A DNA stretch of 64,000 nt from Rhynchopus euleeides. Taxonomy: Eukaryota > Euglenozoa > Diplonemea > Diplonemida > Diplonemidae. A program made the translations under genes and the position numbers. Every line of letters starts with the position of its first letter. Positions within the stretch are counted from its first letter, which is position 1. This document shows, one piece after another, positions 21,248-32,005 of the stretch. Location: contig OY723288.1 of assembly GCA_963210315.1 (NCBI GenBank), positions 1,612,001-1,676,000 on the forward strand, in the 5' to 3' direction. The notes under the pieces were generated by a model that made no database searches, was not told the origin of the DNA, and saw only the letters and a program-made list of their open reading frames with translations.

Positions 21248-22293
21248 GGCGGTGGTGGGGTGGGGGGGGCTCGGGGGAGGCTCGCTAAAGGCGAAGGAAA
21301 TATGGCCTGGGGAGGGTGATTGCCTTCTTTTGTTCGGAGGAACGGTATGTGGCAGTGTGGTGTTGTGCACACGGTGGACCCCCACACGTCAGGGTGCACC
21401 TTTTTGGGATATCGGAATATCGGGGGTCTGGCGAGGTCCGACCCCCGCTCGCGGGGTCGGGACCCCCGCGAGTGGGGGTCTGGACCCCCGCTATCGGGGG
21501 TCTAGACCCCCGCGAGCGGGGGTACGGACCCCCGCTCGCGGGGGTCGTCTGGGCACCAAAAATAGCAGGGCAGACTCCCGCTAGCGGGGGTCCAGACTCC
21601 CGCTAGCGGGGGTCCAGACCCCCGCTAGCGGGGGTCTCCCAGACCCCCGCCCCAGACCCCCGCTCCAGGGGGTGGGAGTCCACCGTGCAGGGGGAGGGGT
21701 GGGGGGGGGGGGGTCGAATGCTGCAGTCGAATGCCCCCCCCCCCCCCCGTTGAGTGTTGTATTTTTATTGGCGGGGAGAAGGTGGCGCGGGCTCTGCCGG
21801 CAGTAACAGGTGGGGGGTGCAGTGTTGCAGAGAGGGTTGCCCGCGTGTGCATAGCGTGTAGCGTGTGGTGTGGTCGAAGCTCCACCACGAGAGGTGGGGC
21901 CCAGAACTGGAGTGACGCGAAGTACATCTGTGGGGGGGGTGCATGTGATGTGATAACACAGCACACAGCCCCGCTGCTGAATACACCCACTGTCTCAATA
22001 TTAGAGGTTGAATGTTCCCTAATCGGTGTGTGTGTATGGGCCTCGGCTGAACCGCTCCCTGGTGCGGAGTTCAGGTTCGTGAGCGAAGCCTTGCGAACAT
22101 TTCACACGCCACAGCTTCCCCCCGCGTGATCCCCCTTTTGCTGAGCACCCTGTTTTATGGTTTGTTCTGTCGAAACAGCTGACCGTGATTCTAGCTCGAG
22201 GGGTGGTGGTGTTCCAAACGGCCCATGCAGCACCCACACACACGCCACCTCCTCCTCAGGGTATACACAGCGCCACCCCAGCACACCGTCACA
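21248..22293. other. Intergenic region with hairpin array
   Basis: Besides the GC hairpin array at 21420-21668 there is a G-run/C-run pair at 21703-21748 and no supported gene. The leader before 22294 contains an acceptor-like GTATACACAG at about 22261-22270. Confidence 0.5.
21420..21668. repeat. Tandem array of about 20-bp GC-rich palindromes
   Basis: The unit is a perfect or near-perfect inverted repeat of the type GACCCCCGCTAGCGGGGGTC. About ten copies or half-copies are separated by 1-5 bases, with centres varying (CTCGCG, CGAGTG, CTATCG, CTAGCG). Each could form a strong hairpin. There is no spacer diversity and no cas gene, so this is not a CRISPR array. Confidence 0.8.
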
Positions 22294-23256
22294 ATGGCCC
22301 TGCGCACAATCGCAACGCGTGCGGCACCTGCGGCCATCGGGCCGTATTGCCAGGCAGTGTCGCACGGCGAGACACTCTACGTCAGCGGCTGCATCGGCCT
22401 GGACGAGAAGACCATGAACCTGGAGGCAGGGCTGGAGGCCCAGACAGACAAGGCGATGCGCAACCTGGGGGAGGTGCTGAAGGCGGGCGGGAGCAGCATC
22501 TCGCAGGTGATCCGCACCACGGTGTACCTGACGAAGATGTCTGACTTTGCGTCGTGCAACGCGATCTACTCCAAGCGTATGATTCAGCCGCGGGGTGCCA
22601 CTGGGAGGGGTGGGAGGGGGTGCTGGTTGTATTTCAAAGAGACTCTCCCCATACCCTCCCAGCCCTTTTGTGGATGTGGACAAATCATTTCACAGGACAG
22701 ATGCCAGAGTTGCTCATTGTCTCATTGAGACGCCCCACCTCCACTTCCACCACACCACACCACAGACTTCGGCACACACCGCCCTGCCCGTGCGTGCATC
22801 GCGGCAAAGGAGCTCCCGAAGGGCGCGCTGTTTGAGATCGATGCGATCGCCTCCCTGGGCACACCGATGATGTCCGTCAGCACGCAGCAGGCGCCTGCAG
22901 CCATTGGGCCGTACTGCCAGGCAGTGGCGCACGGCAACACGCTGTACGCCTCAGGGTGCATCGGCCTGGATGAGGTGACGATGGAGCTGGAGACAACACT
23001 GGAGGCTCAGACAGACAAGGCGCTGCGCAACCTGGGCGAGGTTCTGAAGGCGGCGGGGTCAGGCTACGACCGCGTCATCAAGACGACGGTGTACCTGACC
23101 GACATGTCCCACTTCGCAGTGGTCAACGGCATCTACTCGAAGTACTTTGGGAAGCACGCCCCTGCACGCGCCTGTGTCGCGGCAAAGGAGCTCCCCAAGG
23201 GCGCTCTGTTCGAGGTGGATGCCATCGCGGCCCTCCCCCTTGCCTCGCGCCTCTGA
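22294..23256 (+). CDS. Fused double-domain RidA-family protein
   Basis: Two exons, 22294-22576 and 22766-23256, join in frame (codon split C/AC) into 257 residues. The chain holds two complete RidA (YjgF/YER057c/UK114) domains, about residues 8-127 and 134-250. Each has GPYCQAV, LYxSGCIGLDE, LEAQTDKAxRNLGEVLKA, TVYLTxMS and the signature PARACxAAKELPKGALFExDAIA. In that signature the Arg binds the carboxylate of imine or enamine intermediates. RidA enzymes hydrolyse reactive 2-aminoacrylate-type imines made by PLP enzymes, normally as homotrimers of single domains. The linker is only about SLGTPMMSVSTQQ. The halves are strongly similar, so the fusion came from internal tandem duplication. The intron interrupts domain 1 only. 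Confidence 0.85.
22577..22765 (+). other. Intron in the double RidA gene
   Basis: The donor is GTATGA and the acceptor CACACCACAG. Splicing turns IYSK plus HFGTHRPARAC into an uninterrupted RidA domain matching its own second half (IYSKYFGKHAPARAC), strong evidence for the exact junction. Confidence 0.9.
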
Positions 23257-24117
23257 AGCGACATCCCTCCAGGGTCTTGAGTCGCCCCCACCCCCGTCTT
23301 CTCTCTCCTCACTCTCTCAAAGCGCTTTCTGGTGATTCGCGGGACAACCGGCAAACCCCTGAGGCAGTGGATGGCCAACGAGCGCAACCCCACACTCTCT
23401 CCCTCCCTCCCCCCCCCCCCCTCTCTCTCTCTCACTGCGGTCACACAAAAAAAAGAAGGGCCGCTTTTTTTGTTTGCAATTTGCTCCAACCTGTGTCTCA
23501 GGTTTACGGTATAGAATGCACGCCCTGTTGGGGATCATTCTACAGAGCGTACATACACGACAGGTGCGGAGCAAATCGAAACAAAGCCTGTCGGCATCCC
23601 TCTGGGTGCAGCCCCTCTTTATTTTGCCACTGCAGGGTGGGGGGGGCGGGAGGGGGGGGGGGGGTAGGGGGGAGGTCACGAGAGCCGCGCGCCGTTGTGC
23701 AATTGAGTGTTCTGTGAAAAGGAAGGCAATGCCCCCTCCTACTGGTTGCTGTGCCCCCCCCCCCCCTCCTCCCTCCCGCTCTCGGGGGGCAGCGAACCAA
23801 CAGGCCGCAAATATGGCAGGCATGCCTCTGGGGGGGGGGGGGGGGGGCATGGCGCGTGTCTATAACTACGGAATAGACGGTGGAAATGCCCCCCCTCCCG
23901 GGTTTCTCCGTTTGTTCTGGATGTTGGGGTGACTTGGTGATTTCCCACCCCCCGGGGGTCCTGTTGTGACAGGCTCCTCGGGTAAGATACACCGCCTCCT
24001 CCCTCCCCCAACCTCGTTCTTGCGCCTCGGAGATGGTGTTGCGTTTTTACCACACCCACTCCTGCGCCTTTTGTTCCGTTATTATTAGCGATGGGGGGCG
24101 GAGGTGGGGGGGGGGGG
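23257..24117. other. Intergenic region, no gene seen
   Basis: It contains C- and G-runs (23410-23422, 23640-23664, 23831-23847, 24105-24124) and only short domain-free frames. Confidence 0.5.
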
Positions 24118-24842
24118 TAGGGGGGGTCAAATGGGGGTGACAAACACGATTTTTCAAAAAACCGGCGCAGAGGCCCCAAAGCCCCCGTAAACCCTCCAAA
24201 CCCCCCCAGATCGGTCCGGAAACCCATCGAACCCCACTTTTCCACCATTCCGGGCACCTCAGGTGCCCGAATTGGGGTACCTAAATTTTGTGCCACCGTT
24301 TGGTACCGTACAGTGCCACTGTGTGGGAGGTTGGAAAAGAAAATGCCCCAACACACCACATCTGAGGGTTGCAATGCATGTTGCTTGCCAACCACGTCAT
24401 CCGGTGGGTGTCAGGCGCTATGTAGGTGGCATTAGCCAGGTCTTCGATGTGTTCTGGCTTGTATATATACCTGGGGAGGTATATATACAAGCCAGAACAC
24501 ATCGAAGACCTGGCTAATGCCACCTACATAGCGCCTGACACCCACCGGATGACGTGGTTGGCAAGCAACATGCATTGCAACCCTCAGATGTGGTGTGTTG
24601 GGGCATTTTCTTTTCCAACCTCCCACACAGTGGCACTGTACGGTACCAAACGGTGGCACAAAATTTAGGTACCCCAATTCGGGCACCTGAGGTGCCCGGA
24701 ATGGTGGAAAAGTGGGGTTCGATGGGTTTCCGGACCGATCTGGGGGGGTTTGGAGGGTTTACGGGGGCTTTGGGGCCTCTGCGCCGGTTTTTTGAAAAAT
24801 CGTGTTTGTCCACGTAAAAGGGTGGCATTTGACCCCCCCTAG
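24118..24842. repeat. 720-bp near-perfect palindrome
   Basis: Two arms of about 350 bases are reverse complements, with the centre near 24470-24480 (TATATACCTGGGGAGGTATATA). The outer ends read TAGGGGGGTCAAAT and ATTTGACCCCCCTA. Arm mismatches are few; the main one is near the outer end, where the right arm carries extra bases (CACGTAAAAGGGTGGC). The right end abuts the terminal repeat of the next element. Both strands therefore encode the same peptides, so any apparent frame is doubled. Confidence 0.85.
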
Positions 24843-27324
24843 GCATAGTGCCCCAAACATATGTTTTGGGCCAGAATATTCCAGAATATTTTTTTATGTT
24901 TGCAACTTTCAAAAAATATTTTCAAAAATATTTTTGCCAAAAAATATTCCAAAATATTTTTTCTATGCTCAGCAAAAAATGGATTTTTTGCTGAAAAAAA
25001 TTTCCGGCCAATTTTATGGCCGGAAGTGGGCCCACCCACGACGGGAGGAAAAAAGAGTGAACGGGCAGCATGCCGTTCCTCTTTTTCCCCCCGTGAGGGT
25101 GGGCCCCCCCCTGCCAGGCAAGGTGAAAAAATGAAGAAACGGGCAGCATGCCGTTCTACATTTTTCCTTGCAAGGCAGGGAGGGCGCCCCCCATGCCAGA
25201 CAGCAGCCACCCCTGGAGGGGCAACAACTGACGGGCATGGGGGAACGAGGTGGGTCTGGACCCGACACCGCCACCACACGCGCAGTGCACCTTTCGGATA
25301 CACTGTCGTGAGTGGGGTGTGGGCAGTTCCCCTATCCTGTGAGCTCCTTTCGGACGAAGAGGTGCAGCGGTTATCTGCAACCTTCGTCCTGGACTTGCCT
25401 CGGGGGGAACGCCACGGTTTACCGCGGGTCCCGACGAGGGCACTCAGGCAGGATCTTCACGCCACCCCGCACCGAGGTCCCTTCTCACGCGGCGTGTCTC
25501 CCAGGTTCATGGCGGCGTCATCAGGTCAGGCTTTGTAGTCTCTACACCATCAGTAGTAAGGGAAATCCTAAAACCATACATGAAATCCACCTTTTGGGCC
25601 GCTGGTGTACGAGGCTTGTTCCTCCAATTGAATCATGTTTGCTGTGTCAGGCAATATCAATACAGCCGCTGAAAGAAGTCGAGGTGTTGTGGATCTGCTG
25701 CTCACAGGAAGGATTCAGGGTGGATCACAAGACTGACCACCCTCTTTCCTTTGTCAAGTACCCTGTAAAACATCAGAACACCAAGTATCTTTCAACACTA
25801 CATGTTCAAGAGTGGAATCAGTGGAATCGGAAGGGGTCACCTACCACACGGACACAGTTCCCGCGACTAATAAATGCCGAGAGTTCCGGTGTCCGACCAC
25901 CTGGTATTACTTGGCTCCATCCACCCAGTCATTACGAGGGGGCGTCCCTTGAAGCCAGTTCCGCAGAACTCAGACCCCCTTAAAACCAATGTCCTGTGTA
26001 GACAACTACTTAGCCTGCCTGATGACGACACCAATTCGCTGGGAGAGACGCCGCGGTCCAGGACCCCAATGGGGATGACGTGGCATTGTTTGACCGAATC
26101 GGTTGTGTAAGTGTGTAGCCCCCTCCGCCCTCTGTCCCTCCCCCCAGGGTGGTGTGTGGAGGCGAGAAGCGCAAGCATGCACAGCAAAAAAGTGCGGAGC
26201 CCTGCAATCAAGACAACAAGCGATGGGATGGGGCACATGACCTTGCACGGGGGTGGGGGGCAGAAGAAACCAGACACATGATTTGACCAACTGAATCGTG
26301 CTAGCTAAACTCCAGAAAGAAGTGTCTTTTTTTCGTTGAACGCAGCCAAATGAAGAGCGTAACCTGTTTTTTGGCGCACAAAGTGCTAGCACGAACATGA
26401 TGATGTTGGTCTTCTGGTTATGTCTAGTTTATTAGACTTACCGAGGGTACCCCGAGAGAATGTCACCCTCGGCCTCCGCTTGGGGGGTGACATTCTCACG
26501 AACATGATGATGTTGCTCTTCTGCTTATGTCTAATTTATTCGACTTAACGTGTATGCAAGCAGGCTGGGGTTTCGGGCAGAAAAATGGCGAACATTGTCT
26601 GGAAACCCCGAAAAACCACCCAGAAATGGCCAGAACCCGGTTTTTGGTCCCATTTTCCATGTAAAAAATCGATATTTTTGGGATTTTTCGCGATTTTCGC
26701 CAACTACTCGCCAAGCCAAAAAATCGATTTTTGGCTGGGAAATGCAACAAATCAACGAATTAGGCCGTTTTAACCCCTTTCGTGCACTTTTTGGTCCCAG
26801 AAGGGTTTACGGGGTGTCCATAACGGCCCTTGGCACAAATCCTTTGGACCCAGACCGCAGCTTCGGGGGTCATTTTTTGGCGCGAATTTTTCGGATTTTC
26901 GTCCGGACCGGTACCGCATTTCAGGGGCAAAAATCTGATTTCCGAGGCCCGGGAATGCTCGCAGTGGCTTCAAATGGCCAAAAACGTTCAATTTACCCCT
27001 TCCCCAAAAAAAATTCGAAAAGGGTCCCCCTATAAATCGCCGGATTAGGAAGGTTTTTTCCAACATATTTTTATATTTTTGAAAATATTTTTTTATGTTT
27101 GGAATATTTTCAACATATTTTTTTATGTTTGGAATATTTTCAAAATATTTCCGAAATATAAAAATATTTTCGAAATATTTTCAAAATATTTCCAAAATAT
27201 AAAAATATTTTGGAAATATTTTCGAAAAATATAAAAATATTTTTTTATGCGAAAATGAAACATATTTTTGGCAAAAATATATGTTTATGAAAAATATGTT
27301 TGGGGGCCCATGCCTAGGGGGGGG
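24834..27324. mobile_element. 2.5-kb AT-rich-ended element with about 28-bp terminal inverted repeats
   Basis: The ends read CCCCCCTAGGCATAGTGCCC and, inverted, CCCCCCTAGGCATGGGCCCC, both followed by AAACATAT. Inside each end lie 150-250 bases of AAATATTTT-type repeats, strikingly AT-rich for this genome. The core contains only broken medium frames (for example 25312-25983 and 25874-26110), a direct repeat (ATGATGATGTTG, then TTATGTCTA) at about 26396-26440 and 26501-26545, and a hairpin around GAGAATGTCACCC at about 26457-26497. No target duplication could be fixed because of the C/G runs. The family is unknown. Confidence 0.6.
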
Positions 27325-27868
27325 GGGGGAAGGTGCATCATGCACCATGCCACCTCTGCTGCCCACAACACACCAAACATTCTTCTTGCATTGGGCCTTC
27401 GTGCATTTCCTCCCGTCTGCAAGGCACCCCCGCCTTCTCGCGGATGCCATCCGCGTGTGTGCCATCGGTGTGAAGTCTAGCGTGGCTCGCCCCTCCTCCA
27501 AGGCGCCTTGCTCTTCGGGGCATGCCCGCGGGTTTGTGGGCGGATGCACCGGCAAAGATCGCCCCCAAGCACCCCTCCCCTCCGACCCCCGATACAAAAC
27601 GTTGCGCGGATCCGCCGGGAAAAAGAAACAGGGGCGCGATGCTGCTGGCATGGCCCAGACACCCCGGAAAGATTCCCACCAGGGCTGTGTGGTCCCATGC
27701 ACACGGTGTGAAACCCCCCCGCCCCCACCACCGCGGACGACTCAATTTATCCACCCGACATCCGACATTCTACTGTTCTTTTCAACGTATTGCCCCCACC
27801 CGCCGCCCTCTCTGCTGCAAATAGCCAAACGTACCCCCGACGCTACCACCACCGCCCACACCTCAGGC
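27325..27868. other. Leader region of the ubiquitin-like gene
   Basis: The frame of the downstream gene is open back to 27281, into the end of the AT-rich element. The stretch is C-rich and domain-free and is treated as untranslated. A CACCTCAG site ends at 27866, just before the chosen ATG. Confidence 0.5.
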
Positions 27869-28720
27869 ATGGGAAGCGGTGTGGCGCCGCCCGGCCCAAC
27901 GGGAGGGTGCGGGGATGCCACGCCGTCGCTGGATCCGTTTGTTGCGGTGAAGGGGCATGCCACCTCCGCTTATGCACTGCTGCTGTCAGATGCGAGGCGG
28001 CGAGACATGCCGTGCACCGCACTGGCCCCCGTGCTGTACGACGGGCTCCTGCAGGCGAGGGTGGCGCGTGTGACAGCAGAGACACGCAAGGCTGTCTCCA
28101 GCGACACCCGCACGTCGCTGCTGCTGCTCGACACAGACTCCCCGAAGAAGCGGGCCGTTGGGACACGCGCCGCGGGGAGCTTCAGGCAGGACCTTGTTGT
28201 TGACGAGCCGGTCCCAGCTCCAGACCTGCGCCGCAGCGTGAGCCACCTGCTGGATGTGACAGGCAGGCATGTTGCGGATGTGATGCGGGCGGTGCGCGAA
28301 GCGCCGCTCGCCAGCACCGCCTCGCGACATCTCGAGGGGCGGCCGAAGAAGCGGAAGAAACGCACCCTCCACCTCAGCGTGGTGCACCGCGCCAGCAGGC
28401 ACACCCTCACGCTGGAGCGGGTCGACGTTGACAAGCACACTGTTGCCGTCGTGGCGGAGCAGATCGCAGGCTTCACCCTCGTGCCCCCACACCTCCAGGC
28501 CATCTTCGCCTCGCGCAGCGGCCCCCTCGCACACAGCGCCCCGCTTGCATCCTGCGTGAAAGATAACGACACGCTGCACGTCGTGCATGGGGTGGCATTC
28601 ACAGCCTTGGTGTCCGCTGTTGCTGCTGTGTGCAGCGTGGCTGTCGTGGCACCAGAGCAGCCTTGCGTGGAGCAGGCCGAGGCCGAGGAGGTACCCACGC
28701 AGGAGGAGGCCTGCGTGTGA
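27869..28720 (+). CDS. Protein with C-terminal ubiquitin-like domain
   Basis: The 283-residue protein starts MGSGVAPPGPTGGCGDATPS. Residues 30-150 are helical and unrecognised. A basic patch RPKKRKKR lies near 163-171 and could be a nuclear localisation signal. It is followed by a ubiquitin-like fold at about 172-245 (TLHLSVVHRASRHTLTLERV, HLQAIFASRSGPL, DNDTLHVVHGV). A hydrophobic Val/Ala-rich segment (FTALVSAVAAVCSVAVVAP) near 247-265 may be a membrane anchor, and the tail is acidic. The ATG at 27869 follows an acceptor-like CAG. Function is unknown; the ubiquitin-like call is by pattern only. Confidence 0.6.
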   Translation: MGSGVAPPGPTGGCGDATPSLDPFVAVKGHATSAYALLLSDARRRDMPCTALAPVLYDGLLQARVARVTAETRKAVSSDTRTSLLLLDTDSPKKRAVGTRAAGSFRQDLVVDEPVPAPDLRRSVSHLLDVTGRHVADVMRAVREAPLASTASRHLEGRPKKRKKRTLHLSVVHRASRHTLTLERVDVDKHTVAVVAEQIAGFTLVPPHLQAIFASRSGPLAHSAPLASCVKDNDTLHVVHGVAFTALVSAVAAVCSVAVVAPEQPCVEQAEAEEVPTQEEACV

Positions 28721-29104
28721 GGGGCACAGTGTGGGCGGAGTGTGGGCACCCACCTCGGGTGGGAGGGTGGACGTCTTGTGTGGGCAGTGCACCCTGCGGT
28801 GCATATTTCTGTGTGTTGCTGCGCTGCCCTTGCGGAGAAGCCGTGCCCCAAGCGCATGGGGCCACTGCCGTGGCCCTGCATTTCGGGCAGGGGGAGGAGA
28901 CCCTTCTGTGCCCTTGGCACGGAGGGAGGAACGCCCTCAAAGGCATCTCAGATTTGTGGGCTGTCGGTGCTGTGCCCCCCCCCACCCACTCCGACGACCC
29001 CCTTGTTGTCTTGTGGTGGCAGGGGCCTCTCTGCCTGTGGAGCACACACTGCGTATCACACCCGCCCCCCTCCAGAGCAGTTACACAAAGGCGCACGCAG
29101 GCCA
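28721..29104. other. Short intergenic region
   Basis: There is no gene. The downstream RidA frame is open back to 28742 but shows no RidA sequence there. An acceptor-like GCACGCAG ends at about 29100, four bases before the ATG. Confidence 0.5.
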
Positions 29105-29750
29105 ATGTCTGAGTCGGCACAGAAGCGGCAGCGCACGGAGGGAGAGATCCGGCTCGTCGCAACGGAGGAGGCTGCGCGCGCAGTGGGCCCCTACTCGCAG
29201 GCCACAGTGCACAGTGGCATTGTGTACGTCAGCGGATGTATTGGTTTGAAGGCGGGCGCTTCGGGCGAGCTTGTGTCAGGCGGTGTCGTTGCCGAGGCGG
29301 AGCAGGCTTTCAGCAATATGGAGGCTGTGCTGCGGGAGGCGGGGTCCGACATCAGCAAGGTGCTCAAGGCGAACGTCTTCGTCACGAACATGGCTGACTT
29401 TGCCAAGGTGAACGAGGTGTACAGTGCACACTTCGGCTCGCACAGGCCTGCCCGTGCATGCGTCGGTGTTGCACAGCTCCCGAAGGGTATGCTTGCTTGG
29501 AGGGTGTGTGGCTCGCAGATGGCCTGCCCGTGCAGGCAGCAGGGTGGGTGGGAAGAGGTCGCGCCCCCCGAGGATCGTGTGTCTCAACCACAGGGTCTGC
29601 CTGGAGAGCGGAGACCCCCTTGCCCATACAACTCTCAACGTCGGTATCAAAGAATCCCGGCGGTATAATCTACACCACGCACTCACACCACACCCGTCGT
29701 CCACAGGTGCGGCATTCGAGATTGATTGCATTGCAGTTGTCTCGGAATGA
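29105..29750 (+). CDS. RidA-family reactive imine deaminase, single domain
   Basis: Exons 29105-29486 and 29707-29750 join in frame to 141 residues. After a short polar leader (MSESAQKRQRTEGEIRLVAT) come GPYSQATVHSGIVYVSGCIG, a VVAEAEQAFSNMEAVLREAG helix, ANVFVTNMADFAKVNEVYSA and RPARACVGVAQLPKG|AAFEIDCIAVV. The substrate Arg is present. It differs clearly from both halves of the 22294 protein, so it is an older paralogue. Here the intron lies late, after LPK, and not at IYSK, so the introns of the two genes were gained separately or shifted. Confidence 0.88.
29487..29706 (+). other. Intron in the single RidA gene
   Basis: It runs GTATGC to CGTCCACAG. It joins AQLPK-G to AAFEIDCIAVVSE, completing the RidA C-terminal strand. 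Confidence 0.88.
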
Positions 29751-30077
29751 TGACAGCTTGGTGTTTGCAGGCCAATCGCCGATACTCTCGTGCCCTGTGT
29801 CCTCCACACCGATTTCCGTGAGAGAGTGGGCCGTGGCCCACGTGTTTTGTGATGCGATCAACCAACCCAGCAACGTGTATGTGCAGCGCAGTGACAGGTG
29901 CCATTCTGAATCTATCGAGCAGCGGCGGTTGGGGAATCGCAGCACACACTGTTGTGTGCAGAAGGGGGTGGGTGGTGGGAGGGGGTGCAGTGTGTGGTGG
30001 GTAACGGTGTGCACTAACACAAGCACGATATTTTATACAACGCCCAGCTTCGCTTCGCTTTCTTCTTTTTTTGTAGC
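29751..30077. other. Intergenic region, no gene seen
   Basis: No coding or RNA feature is visible between the RidA stop and the target duplication of the first hAT-like element. Confidence 0.5.
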
Positions 30078-30085
30078 ATCGGGAT

Positions 30086-31264
30086 CAGGGTATAAGATAG
30101 ACTTTTTTTCTGGCGCCGTTTTCCGGTTTTTCTGGTTTTGAAAATTTTTCGCGCGCGCCTTCGGCGCGCGCGACCCGCGCAAACCCTCCCAGAATCTGAG
30201 AGGGCCCGGTGCCTGCGCGCGTCCTGTCGTACTGAGGCTGCTTGGTGGGGCAGGCGCAGCAGCTGCTTTGAAAGTTTGGACTCTCGGCCAAAAAAGGTCT
30301 GGTGCAATGTTTTTACGCAGGGGGGGTCTGGGGGGCGGAGCCCCCCAGCCGCCGGAGGCCACGGTAGTGAACATCTGTTCCCTACAGTCTGGATTCGCTT
30401 GTAAGTAGGAAGGCTTCGCTGTATCGCAGCCCGGCCAGCAGGAGATCACTGGTCCTTGAGGGTTCAACCTTCAGGGTGGAGGAGGACGGGGGAGCGACCA
30501 CTCGTGATAGGTGTGCGTTGTGGGTGGAGTGGGTGCACGACAGAATGGCCAAAGGGTCCACGAGATCTCTGCACACATTCCGTTGTCGAGGAGATGGGCA
30601 CCTAGCTGTGACGACAGGCAACAAACAAATCTCATCTGTTAGTTGCCCCCAATAGGCTTGGCGACCTTCAAGACTGCTTGAAAGTCGTTCGTGTTCTCGT
30701 CTCAGCCCTCCAGACAAGCAGATCTGTCTCGAGTTGGTGGGCTGTCGCCATGTATTCGATGGCACCGAGTGACGCTGCACAGAGGCAGACGACACGGTGA
30801 ACTCCAGCGGAGGTTACCCTACCTCCGCTGGAGTACACCGTGTGTCTCCCATGAGTCTCAACTAGCGGGAGTCTTAGCGTAAATTAGCTGGAAAATAGAC
30901 TCCCGTCTCCAGTACAGACTGCAGTCTTAGACTCCCTCTTAGACATGGTGGCTGGAGTCCACCATGTGTGCACCTTCAAAACAGAAGAGACCTGCATGAC
31001 GAGGGCATCACCACCCACCGGGCCACCCGCTAGGTCCATTTTTTCTTCTCCGCTTCTCTGCCTTCTTTGGACTATTTGAGCTCTGTGCGGATCACGATGG
31101 GGTCACTTTCTATTTTTTTATGGCGTTTTTTCTGACTGTTTTACTGTCCCAAAGTCACAAAAAAAACGCCGAAAATGAGATCGACCTTTTTTTTTTTCCA
31201 GAAAACCGGGAACCGGGAAACCCTGGTTTTGAAAACCGGAAAACCAGACCTATCTTATCCCCTG
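30086..31264. mobile_element. hAT-like non-autonomous element, copy 1
   Basis: The 1179-bp element starts CAGGGTATAAGATAG and ends CTATCTTATCCCCTG, imperfect inverted ends. They are followed inward by TTTTCCGGTTTTTCTGG and its inverted counterpart. An exact 8-bp duplication, ATCGGGAT, flanks it (30078-30085 and 31265-31272). The 8-bp duplication and CAGGG ends are hAT hallmarks. No transposase is encoded. Inside are a strong hairpin (CGCGCGCCTTCGGCGCGCG near 30150-30172), a GGGGGGCGGAGCCCCCC hairpin and an inverted repeat around ACTCCAGCGGAGGT at about 30802-30836. It is nearly identical to 49430-50627. Confidence 0.88.
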
Positions 31265-31272
31265 ATCGGGAT

Positions 31273-31520
31273 GCAGCGCTGGCTGGCAGTGCCTCGCCCC
31301 CCGCGGTGGTTGGTTGCATCCCGAACCCTCCTCCCTCCCCCCATCCCCCTCGCCCCCCCCCCCTCCTCACGACCGTGCCGAAACCTTGCTTTACCTTTGC
31401 TGCACCTCACACACACACGCCTTGGCGTGTGAAGGGCGGGAGAGGTCACTAGAGATAACCCTCCTCGCAAGGACAGTGCAGTTGGCAGCTCTGCTGAGCT
31501 GTGGCTACACTACCCCAGCA
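31273..31520. repeat. Region with dispersed repeat copy
   Basis: It contains the segment GCAAGGACAGTGCAGT to CACTACCCCAGCA (31465-31520), which recurs at about 53022-53090 and, more diverged, at 47425-47490. The GTCGA element interrupts it at 31521. Confidence 0.6.
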
Positions 31521-31539
31521 CACGACGCGCTGTCAGGAA

Positions 31540-32005
31540 CAATGTCGACCAGTCGAAATCGACAGACGACGTGCGTTTCGACCGGTCGTTCGACAGTCGA
31601 AAATCGACAGGTTACCTGTCGAAATACCTGTCGAACGACCTGTCGACGACCGGTCGTTCGACAGAGGTTTCGACAGGTCGATTTTCGACTGTCGAAATCG
31701 ACTGTCGAATTCGCAGGTATACCTGTCGAAATCGACAGTCGATTTCGACTGTCGATTTCGACAGTCGGTTTCGACAGGTATTTCTGTCGATTTCGACAGG
31801 TATTCCTGTCGAAATCGACTGTCGATTTTCGACAGGTATTTCTGTCGATTTCGACTGTCGATTTTCGACTGTCGAAATCGACAGTCGAAATCGACAGAAA
31901 TACCTGTCGAAATCGACTGTCGATTTCGACAGTCGAAAATCGACAGTCGATTTCGACAGGTATTTCTGTCGATTTTCGACAGGTATTCCTGTCGAAATAG
32001 ACTGT
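31540..32005. repeat. GTCGA palindromic satellite, left arm
   Basis: It is a dense array of CTGTCGAAATCGACAG-type units with AGGTATTCCTGTCGA variants, read equally on both strands. Confidence 0.85.

Noticed and set aside
21420-21668. CRISPR array
   Set aside because: The repeats are palindromes nearly in contact with one another, without unique spacers, in eukaryotic DNA with no cas genes.
24263-24686. Pairs of identical 80- and 84-codon frames on opposite strands
   Set aside because: They arise because the palindrome presents the same sequence on both strands. A faint transposase-like feel (KPEHIEDLANATYIAP) was not enough to call a gene.
28742-29104. N-terminal extension of the RidA gene
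   Set aside because: The frame is open, but the extra 121 codons are Cys/His/Pro-rich without a targeting pattern, and a CAG acceptor-like site directly precedes the RidA ATG.
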